From Rotaria sordida (Eukaryota; Rotifera; Eurotatoria; Philodinida; Philodinidae): a DNA stretch of 64,000 nt. The stretch is from assembly GCA_905250125.1 (NCBI GenBank), contig CAJNOL010000925.1, positions 5,082 through 69,081 on the forward strand, read 5' to 3'. Position 1 is the first letter of the stretch, and each line of letters starts with the position of its first letter. This document shows, one piece after another, positions 10,430-18,801 of the stretch. A program made the translations under genes and the position numbers. A model generated the notes under the pieces. It searched no databases. It was not told the origin of the DNA and saw nothing but the letters and a program-made list of their open reading frames with translations.

Positions 10430-12235
10430 AAGTATATCTATATATGGGGTATTCCATGGGATCTCTCCAGCGTTTACATCGAGTATCCCCAAATTCAATG
10501 AAACTTTCAGGATTTGTAGATCATAGTGAGATATGAAAAACGTACAGACTAGTTTTTTAAAATTCATTAATAAATAGAAGAATGCCGTACACAACATTTT
10601 CATATTTTTGTATAAAATCACAAAACTAGGATTTTGTGAAAAAATATCTTTTCTAAGATTGATTCGAATTGAACACATAAATTCAAATCATATTAACATA
10701 TTATACATATTCTGGAAGCTCTTGATCTTGGCTACATTTTGGCTATAAAATATTGTGATTTTGTCGGGACTTTCGCGATGTTGTCCTATGTGTATGAGGA
10801 CACACTCTTGCGCATTTTGTTACTAAAAAATGTTCGTAAAACCTGAATTACAGAGAGTAGCCCTATAGGGGATTTTGTAGAGAATCAACTGCTCTACAAG
10901 ATGCACTTAGCCCGAACTCTCGCATTTTCTATTTGACAAAATCTAAAAACACAGGAAGACGAAAAATCCCCTGCTTTTGACAACTTTAAAGAAAAGTATA
11001 TCCATAGAGCCCAACACATTCTCAACAAAAGTTTACCGATTTCGATGAAACTTTCAGTGTTTGTAGAGCTTTTAATTCTGAACATTTTGATAAAAAAATG
11101 TTTGTGAAAAGGTATCATATTAATGAAGATGATAGGGACATCATGTGAAACCATATAAAACTACTAAAGATTCGACCAAATTTAGCTGTTTTCATTACAA
11201 TAATTGCATCAGAGAGCAAAACAAATAGCATATTCGGAATCAGCACAAAAATTTACATCGACCCACATAATTTCTAAAAAAAATTTTTTCTCGTCGAAAA
11301 ACGGCTGTATCCCCCCTCAGGCCATTTTCCTATACAAATATTTGTCTGTGGTCCCCTAGGGGTGAATTTTGCAAAAAAAATTTTTTTTTTGGAAATTACG
11401 TGGGTCGATGTAATTTTTTGCGCTGATGCCGAATATGCTATTTGTTTTGCTCTACGATGCAATTATTGTGATGAAAACAGCTAGATTTGGTCGAATCTTT
11501 AGTAGCTTTACATGGTTTCACATGAGTCCCTACCATCTCCATTAATATGATATCTTTTCACAAACATATTTTTATCAAAATGTTCAGAATCGAAAGCTCT
11601 ACAAACGCTGAAAGTTTCATCGAAATCGGTAAACTTTTGTTGAGAATGTGGTGGACTCTATGGATATACTTTTCTTTAAAATACTCAAAAAAAAGGGATT
11701 TTTCGTCTTTCTGTGTTTCCCATTTTGTCAAATAGAAAATGCGAGAGCTCGGGTTAGGTGCATCTTGTAGAGCAGTTAATTCTCTACAAAATCCCCTATA
11801 GGGCTACTCTGTGTAATTCAACTTTTACGAACATTTTTTAGTGACAAAATGCACAAGAGTGTGTCCTCATGCATATAGTGTGGCATCCCAAAGGTCCCGA
11901 CAAAACCACAATATTTTATAGTCAAAATGTAGCCCAGAGCAGGAGCTTTCAGAATGTGTGTAATATGTTAATATAATTTGAATTTATGTGTTCAGTCCGA
12001 ATCAATCTTAGAAAAGATGATTTTTCACAAAATCCTAGTTTTATGATTTTATACAAAAATATGAAAATGTTATGCACGGCATTCTTCTATTTATTAATGA
12101 ATTTTAAAAAACTAGTTCGTACGTTTTTCATATCTCATTATGATCTACAAATCCTGAAAATTTCATTGAATTTGGAGATACTTGTGTATTTTGCTGGAGA
12201 GATACCATGGAATACCCCATATATATATCTACTAA
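10430..12235. mobile_element. 1.8 kb imperfect palindrome / foldback element
   Basis: The sequence from about 10430 to 11272 recurs as the reverse complement from about 11393 to 12235; the symmetry axis lies near 11332. The outer ends share GGGGTATTCCATGG, and inner landmarks include CATATTCGG, the ACCCAC/GTGGGT pair at 11261 and 11400, and GGGGATTTTGTAGAGAATYAAC. The centre is a loop of about 120 bp (11273-11392) with AAAATTTTTT tracts and CCCCTAGGGG. Divergence between the arms is clear but modest. Open frames in the arms mirror each other and encode nothing recognisable. Structure and size fit a foldback or long-TIR DNA transposon that lost its gene. A transposase relic of MULE type lies just beyond the right end, but a link is not shown. 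Confidence 0.7.
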
Positions 12236-12270
12236 TATTTGTTTAACCGCACTGTGACATATATAATCGT

Positions 12271-12314
12271 CTACGAACACCAAGAAAGTGATTCAGAAAA
12301 TCTGCGAACATCAG
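12271..12314 (+). repeat. CGAACACC motif pair, right side of palindrome
   Basis: CTACGAACACC at 12271 and CTGCGAACATC at 12303, same orientation as the six copies left of the palindrome. Confidence 0.45.
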
Positions 12315-12468
12315 TTATTTGAACAGATCTCACTTGAATATACATTGTACAAGCTTTTTACGCTGTTCCTGTGAAGTAAAATATATTAAAAATATGACCA
12401 AAATGAAATAGCTTCTTTTTAATTTTTTAAAGGTAATGCTTGTGATTTATTTATTTTTTCAAGTTTTT

Positions 12469-13832
12469 ACAGAAGTGGTGCGGCTTCTTCGTTGACCCAG
12501 CTTTTTCCCAGCCTGATGAGGAACATTGAAGACAGTTGTAATTGGTTGTGATTTAGGAATAAACGAATAGTAGTTATTAATAACTATATTGCGCTCTTGA
12601 ATTCTTTTAAGTGACCATATACGAGGATCATGTAGGAACCTATAAAAAAGAACACTAAGTAGGACATGTTATTGGTGATCAGTACTTCTCACCTGGTATA
12701 AGAAGGAACCAACTCTCAATCACCAGCATCATACAAAAATCGAATTAAATCACTCGTTTATGTTATTATCACCTTATCCATAATGTCAATAACGTCGGAT
12801 AAAGATTTTATTTCCCAATTGGTCCCAATTTTTAATACGTGATTCATCGCTTCCACATCACTATTATAGTAAAGGTGTGGATTACCATTCATATCCACGT
12901 AGTTTATTGGCAAACGTACTGATGCCAACATATGATGATGAAAAACATTCGATTGATATTGTTCGAACCAATCAAAAAAATTACTCGATGGGTTTTCACC
13001 AGAGTTGTCTCCATTTCTGATGCCATCGGACATCTCTCTTAAAATATCTATACGTTCTTCAAATTCTTTTTCGGTTTTCGACTGGACGAGAGCTTCAGGT
13101 GAGTCGAAAATAAACTGCAGCAATGCACGGCGTTGATCTATTGTTGCACGTGGCTTGATCAAGTAACGCTCAATGTTTTTATGCACATGACATGTGCAAA
13201 CAAGATGTACTGAGTTCAGAAAAATAAGGAACATCACACTTATTATTGAATTCGCTCCATCACTACCGAGAGCTTTTGGTACAAATTCGTTCAATTCGCG
13301 GCGAAGAAACTCCAGTAACTCCTGATAGGATTGGGAATTCTCACGATAATGTATCATTGTGGGATCTAATGTAATAACAGTATTTTTAGTTTTACGATTT
13401 TGAAGTGTTTGATTTCGAAACGTGGTTGGTGTATCGAAAAATTTTCCGAGATTGAAAGTTGTATCGACACTTAACAAAAAGAAACCTAATTCGCTGAATT
13501 TTATGATGGTTATACATACATAAGATTGATGGTGTTGTTTCAGATGATGTGTTGATGCAATAACGTTTGATCTCTTGGATAAGATGGTCTTGAGATAAAA
13601 TAATAATTGGAGCGTCGCTTTTACTCATAGAAAATCGAGAAACTATTGAATTCTGATTTTCTAAACGTTTCATCACGGCTATGTACTCTTCAACAGTTGC
13701 ATTATGCGTATTTTGAGCATTATATATCTGAGTTTTGCTGCGTATTGTAGATAGAATTGGGCTCGATGATTGCGCAATGTCGATGATTTCGTTTGTATAA
13801 ATTGTGGACGGTTTTATAGACTTAGAATAGGA
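12469..13832 (-). pseudogene. Decayed MULE-type transposase
   Basis: Minus-strand remains of a transposase. The best-preserved part (13477-12761) has LLSVDTTFNLG (first catalytic Asp context), ALGSDGANSI (second Asp context) and LVCTCHVHKNIERYL, in the order of the MULE transposase domain. Upstream, a coding frame runs from an acceptor-like TAATTTAG at 13833 and contains TVEEYIAVMKRLENQN. It shifts by one base in a T-run near 13499-13502. Downstream there are in-frame stops at 12758-12760 and 12716-12718, then a 53-nt intron (12692-12640) and a final exon that ends at 12469. One frameshift and two stops make it non-functional. The first exon(s) and the element ends are not identified. The frameshift could be an assembly error; the stops are less likely to be. 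Confidence 0.7.
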
Positions 13833-14442
13833 CTAAATTATTCATATAAAACATAGTGCAATCGAGAATGCGTGTCGTCCACAACAAGACAAAGAGACAA
13901 AACGCTGAATCGAAGGGTGTGGGTATGGTGTGAGTGTACTGTGAGTGTGGGTTTGGATGTGAATCTTCTTTCAGAAAATACCCACACCCACCCTCAAGTG
14001 CAATAGAAAATTATTTAGAAATAACTGGGAGATCGAGTTTAGTAATCAATGAACAGCTATAATTATTGATACAAAATTATTCTCACTCTAAAACTTAAGA
14101 AAACATGAACATGTATCATTTTGTGTGATTTTTACAGTTTTGTTTCAAATCAACCAATCATGAACTTTGAATTTGAAAATGATTTATTTTTTTCAGTAGT
14201 TTACTTACCAATGTTCTAATTCGGGACAATTTTTCCACGAGCATTAGTATTTCAAATTATTGCTGATAACTGGAATATTTTTGGTCTTTTTACAAAAACT
14301 CTTGCACAAATCGAATCACTTAATTTGAGTTATATCAGATTTTATTCACTTGAGATATTGAAAGATCGAAAAGTCAGTCCGAATATATTAAAATAAAAAG
14401 AGATATGATTCTTTCATAGATAATATTTATTTATTTATTTAT
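13833..14442. other. Gap between transposase relic and NHL gene
   Basis: Holds a telomere-like hairpin (13914-13997) and otherwise AT-rich sequence. The region 14200-14440 is likely the 3' flank of the minus-strand NHL gene. Nothing else is seen. Confidence 0.4.
13914..13997. repeat. Telomere-like hairpin c
   Basis: A G-rich arm of degenerate TGTGGG units (GGGTGTGGGTATGGTGTGAG onward), the loop GTGAATCTTCTTTCAGAAAA, then TACCCACACCCACCC. The loop is nearly identical to that of the 16.2 kb array (GTGAATCTTCTTTCACAAGA). Confidence 0.7.
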
Positions 14443-15833
14443 CTATTTTTTACAAGCACTTTTATCAATTGTAAACATTTGAATTCTATGGTCCATCTCA
14501 TCACAAATCCATAAATTTCCGTTTTTATCAAATAATGCTTGAGTTGGTCTCATTAATTGATCTTTTCCATGACCATCTTCCTCTCCTTCTCCAATCAAAA
14601 CAATACCTGATTTACTATTTTTCAACCATCGCATAATTCTATTATTATCATAATCAACTACATAGAGATTATCTGATTGATCAATAATCACTGACATTGG
14701 TTGATAAAATTGATCAAGATTATGTCCTGGACCATTTCCACCAGCTCTAATAATACCTTGTTTATCACCAATAATCCATTCTACAATTCGATTATTTCCT
14801 CCATCTGCTATAAATATCGATTTATTATTCTTAATAAAGAAATGATTTGGATATGATAATTGATTTAATTGGCTTCCTTCACTATTTCCACCTGCAATAA
14901 TTTCATTTTCGGGCCATTTTACTATTTTATGGCCACCTACGTCAGAATAGTATAGTGAATCTTGATTATCAATGTATATTCCAGTACATGTTATATTAGA
15001 TATAATTGTTTCTCCCTCTCGAGCATTTTTTTCCCATTTTTGTAAACGATGGTTACCATTATCACAGATAAACATGGTACCATTTTTAGCAATCGTTAAA
15101 CTATTGGGATAACGAAATTGATCACTTCGATTACCTAAATCATTTCCACCAGCTACTATTTTACCAACTGAAGATCCATAATGCCATTTAATAATTCGGT
15201 GATTAAATGAATCTGCAATATAAAGATTTGAATCATCATCTAAAACTATTCCAAATGGATATTGAAGTTGATTTAATTCAGATCCAGCTTTATTTCCTCC
15301 AGCCACTGTTGTACCATTTGTATTCCATGTTGCATTTGCACAAATACCATCGTCGGGTATTGGAGATACACCTGTCCAATAAAGACAAAAATAATCTTAT
15401 TATTAATTAATTAATTAATTAAATATAAATACTTGTTGCAGGTATTAATGGACATATTGCATGAGTTGCCATTTTCATAGGATAGCATAATGGACGGTAT
15501 TGGCATCGAGGGTGATTCACACAAATATATCCTGGTTGATAACATGTTTTATTATCTTGAGCACATGATGATAATTCAGAACAACTGATATATAAATATG
15601 CACAAACAGAAATATTATTATTATAACTGAGAGAAAGACAACCACATCCAGTATTTAATGAACATTTTCCATATGGTAAACTATTATCACATATTTCTTC
15701 ACCATCAATGCGATCTAATATTGAAAGTTTCAAAATTATTAATCAGTTAATAAAATTTTTAAAAAATTGACTCACTTAATAAACTAAAACTAATCAAAAA
15801 GAAAAGCAGATAAGTTGCCCACATCATTTTCAT
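14443..15833 (-). CDS. Secreted Cys-rich NHL-repeat protein
   Basis: Three exons on the minus strand: 15833-15776, 15714-15433 and 15371-14443, with two 61-nt introns (15775-15715 and 15432-15372); all joins keep frame and give 422 aa. Residues 1-19 (MKMMWATYLLFFLISFSLL) are a signal peptide. Residues about 20-115 form a cysteine-rich domain with roughly fifteen Cys, likely disulfide-bonded. The rest is an NHL propeller: five blades start with the pattern AGGN..G...QL.YP (for example AGGNDLGNRSDQFRYPNSL), or the variant GEGEEDGHGKDQLMRP, plus one divergent blade. Blade ends read NLYIADSFNHRI, MFICDNGNHRL and NLWICDEMDHRI. NHL propellers bind proteins, RNA or ligands; here secretion implies an extracellular binding role. 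The protein partner is unknown. Such NHL proteins are frequent in bdelloids (general knowledge). Confidence 0.85.
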
Positions 15834-16185
15834 TTTTTACTATAGTCATTCTGTTTCAATTATATTAAGAATGAGAAGAAAAAACATCTGTTAAGTCATT
15901 ATGACAATGCAGTTCTTATCTGTCTAAAACGTTGTGCAATATGTAATCTTTACCTCATGTATCAGACAATCACACATGAATTTGCTGTACTATGAAGCTG
16001 AATTTGATTTTTGTTAAAATATAGTGTCGAATGTGTGTTTTTATTCATCTAAAAATATATCATATTGGAAAAATGTCCTCTCTATCTGTTCAAGGTCAAC
16101 AAGAAGTGTTTATTTTTATATTAGTCATTTCTCTATAGTATTCATCTTCATGATTCTTGAATATACAAATCTATTCCATTAATGC
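15834..16185. other. 5' flank of NHL gene
   Basis: AT-rich, no coding signal. It probably contains the promoter of the minus-strand NHL gene. No motif stands out. Confidence 0.35.
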
Positions 16186-16385
16186 ATGGGTGTGGGTGTG
16201 GGTGTGGGTGCGGGTGTGGATGTGGGTGTGGGTTGTGGGTTGTGGGTGTGAGTATGGGTATGGGTGTGGGTGTGGGTGTGGGTGTGGGTTGTGGATTGTG
16301 GGTGTGGGTATGGGTGTAGGTGTGGGTGTGGGTGTGAGTGTGAATCTTCTTTCACAAGATACCCACACCCACATCCACACTCTCA
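16186..16385. repeat. TGTGGG telomere-like array with inverted end (hairpin d)
   Basis: About 165 bp of TGTGGG units with variants (TGCGGG, TATGGG, TGTGGA, TTGTGGG), then the loop GTGAATCTTCTTTCACAAGA, then about 16 bp of the complementary CCCACA type (ACCCACACCCACATCCACAC). TGTGGG is the telomeric repeat type reported for bdelloid rotifers. The G-strand runs left to right and meets the C-strand, the head-to-head order seen when two telomeres join. The G-rich strand could form G-quadruplexes. Confidence 0.85.
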
Positions 16386-16391
16386 TTGATT

Positions 16392-17265
16392 GACTTATTT
16401 GCGTTCAAACCCGAATAGTTGCTCTTGTTGATGCACTTGTTTTCGTTCAAATCGAAGTTGTTGCTCTTCTTTATCGACTTGTTTTCATTCAAACAAGAGT
16501 AGTTGGTGTTGTTGATCGACTTGTTTTCGTTCAAACAGGAGTTGTTACTATTGTTGATTGACTTGTTTTCGTTCAAACGTGAGCAGTTACTCTTGTTGAT
16601 TCACTTGTTTTCATTGAAACCGGAGTTGTTACTCCTGTTCATCGACTTGTTTTCATTCAAACAGGAGGTGCTGTTATTGTTGATGTTCTTATTTTCGTTC
16701 AAACAGGAGTTGTTGCCCTTGTTGATTGACTTGTTTTCGTTCAAAACCGAGTAGTTACTCTTAGTGATTGACTTGTTTTCGTTCAAGGAGGATGTGTTAC
16801 CGTTGTTGATGTGGTTGTTTTCGTTGCAAAAAGGGTAGTTACTCTTGCTGATCGACTTGTATTCGTTCAAATGGGTGTTGCTACTGTTGTTGATATTCTT
16901 GTTTTTGTTCAAACAGGGATTGTTACTCTTATTGATCGAGTTGTTTTTGGTCGAATGTGAGGTGTTACTGGTTTTGATCTTGTTGTTTTAGTTCAAACAG
17001 GAGTAGTTACTGTTGTTGATTGATTTGTTTTCGTTCAAACAAGAGTTGTTACTTTTGATGATGTTCTCGTGTTCGCTGGAACAGGTGTTGTTACTCTTGT
17101 TGATCTTCGTGTTTTCACACATAGACGAGTTGTTTCTCTGGTTGAACCAGTTGTTTTTGTTTGAGGGGAAGTTGTTACTTGTGATGAACGTTTGGTTTTC
17201 AGTCGAAGATGTGTTGTTACTTTTGTGGTACTTGTTATTTACGTGCGAATAGATGTTGTTGTTCT
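16392..17265. repeat. 42-bp tandem repeat, 21 copies in exact register
   Basis: The landmark CGTTCAAAC (or variant) occurs every 42 bp from 16402 to 17242, giving 21 units without a single indel although base substitutions are many. On the minus strand each unit encodes 14 residues like NENKSINNSNNSCL. That frame has only two stops (TGA in the unit near 16600 and TAA near 16990). The plus frame (FSFKQELLLLLIDL) has at least five. This could be a decayed Asn/Ser-rich repeat protein or a minisatellite whose unit length happens to be a multiple of three. No start codon or splice site delimits a gene. Confidence 0.85.
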
Positions 17266-17530
17266 TGATACTGCTGATGTTTATAATTAAGCGTTGCGTT
17301 GGTTAATTAATGGATGTTTTTTCATATTTTTTTTGTGGGATGTATTAATTCGTGTGCGTGTTACATATTGTTTGATGTGGGACGACTAATTTAGAATAGA
17401 TCAATTAGTGGTTTGTGTGGAGTGAAATTGTTTGTTCATTTCATAACTAACCGTCAATCAGTAGCTTTTCGTCGTCGTGTATTGAAATTTTGCTTCATTT
17501 ATTGTATTTTCTTGTTTGTTTTTGTTTTTT

Positions 17531-17657
17531 CTGTGTTTTTCTATTAGTTTTTCTGTACTTAGTGTTTTTGTTATTATTCTTTTTTGTTTTTCTTCTGTGT
17601 TTTTCCATTAGTTTTTCTGTACTTAGTGTTTTTGTTATTTTTTTTTGTTTTTTCTTC
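17531..17657. repeat. 64-bp direct duplication
   Basis: CTGTGTTTTTCTATTAGTTT and the following sequence through GTGTTTTTGTTATT recur 64 bp later (from 17595) with few changes. It lies directly upstream of the homeobox-like gene and may be in its promoter or 5' leader. Confidence 0.7.
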
Positions 17658-17667
17658 TAAACTTTGA

Positions 17668-18479
17668 ATGGCTGGGTCTGATACATCGATTTTATTATAT
17701 GATACAATAACAGGACGATTTACTAAGTATGGGCGCAGCCATTTACGTTCGTTTTGTGCTCATACACCTTATCCAAGTGCTAATCAGTTGAAGGAAATTG
17801 CTGAAGAAACAGGTTGTCCAATGTTAAAATTACGAGTAAATAAAATTCTTTTTCATACTTATGCAACTATTGTTTTCGATTTTCAGACTAAATTGAACAA
17901 TATGCGAGCGTATGACAACTATAAAGTGAAACACGCGGCGAATTTCTGTGACCAACCCAAGTGTATACAACCCTTACTTTCGCAGTCATCTCCTGTACAA
18001 ATAAACGAATTGTCAATACCAATTCAATTCCTTAACAGCATTTCAACAGCTTAAGCTATTGCCATCAGAGATCAAATTTTGTCCAAGCCTTTACACGAGT
18101 GGCTCATTAATCCTAAACATGTTGATGAAGAGGTCAAACCAGAAGAAATTAGCACTTTCACGAGTGTAACATCAAAAGATGGTAAGTGAGTTTATAACTG
18201 TTTTATTTAATGTATGCGTTATTCTTCATAGGAAAATTTTTCGACGACTGGATGTCCTGCCACATCGCTGCTGCCAATCTTCAACATCCGCCAACTCTTT
18301 ATCCCACAACAAAATTGATAGCTCGCGGCACTTCCAGCAAATGTCTGGAACCAAATATCAAAGATTTTTTTGCAGAAAAACAAAATAAAACGTGTGAGTG
18401 TGTTAAATCATCATGTCGCTCTTCGCGCAAAATTACCACAACTTCCTCCCCTCTCGAACGTATCAGAGAAATACAGTAA
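17668..18479 (+). pseudogene. Divergent homeobox-like gene with in-frame stop
   Basis: Exons 17668-17835, 17887-18181 and 18232-18479; introns of 51 nt (GTAAAT...TTTTCAG) and 50 nt (GTAAGT...TTCATAG). Residues 16-56 (GRFTKYGRSHLRSF..., HTPYPSANQLKEIAEETG, LKLR) align with homeodomain helices 1-2 and the start of helix 3: F8, L16, Y25, P26, I34, A35. Splicing at the 46/47 position, a known homeobox intron site, continues with TKLNNMRAY, which supplies N51 and R53 but has Lys and Leu instead of W48 and F49. An in-frame TAA at 18052-18054 cuts the frame; the same frame then continues with protein-like sequence (LHEWLINPKHVDEEVKPEEI) through exon 3 (KFFDDWMSCHIAAANLQHPP) to a TAA at 18477. A further open, Cys-containing stretch lies at about 18526-18715, so the original gene may have been longer. 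A decayed or very divergent transcription factor is the best reading; an unrecognised intron across the stop is possible. Confidence 0.55.
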
Positions 18480-18703
18480 GAAGTATCTGCTTTTAATAAT
18501 TTAATCTTTCTTATCTTTAGCAGCCTCTCATCTGTGCGACACGAAATGCTGTTTACGAGATGAACATCTGGTACTTGAAAGCGTCGCCACCAATTATAGG
18601 CGAATACGCTGTCCAGGTGTTATTTTGTCCTTAAAATCACAAGGTCTATCAAGAACGAAGCAAATTATACAATATGAACCCTGTCCACATGGCATCAATC
18701 AGG

Positions 18704-18801
18704 ATGTGGTGTGTGGGTGTCTGGATGAGAAAAAGATCCACACCCACTTTCACATCTAAACCCACCCACCCACACCGACACCCACACCCATACCCCACCA
18801 A
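18704..18801. repeat. Telomere-like hairpin e
   Basis: Short G-rich arm (GTGGTGTGTGGGTGTCTGGA), loop GAGAAAAAG, then a longer C-rich arm with CCCACA, CCCACC and CACCGACACCCACACCCAT. Here the C-rich side is the longer one. Confidence 0.65.

Noticed and set aside
10391-12246. Mirror-image open frames in the palindrome arms (10391-10678 minus and 11986-12246 plus, 10894-11154 minus and 11547-11735 plus)
   Set aside because: They are the same sequence read from each arm; they lack domains, and substitutions between the arms do not respect codons.
16186-16385. A true chromosome end at 16.2 kb
   Set aside because: Sequence with genes continues on both sides, and the array is short and ends in the complementary strand.
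16157-16393. Open frames on both strands over the TGTGGG array (Val-Trp and Pro-Thr-His repeats)
   Set aside because: They are translations of a hexamer repeat, whose length is a multiple of three; no start, stop or splice context supports a protein.
16392-17265. CRISPR-like array
   Set aside because: The units are contiguous 42-bp tandem copies without unique spacers, in a eukaryotic context.
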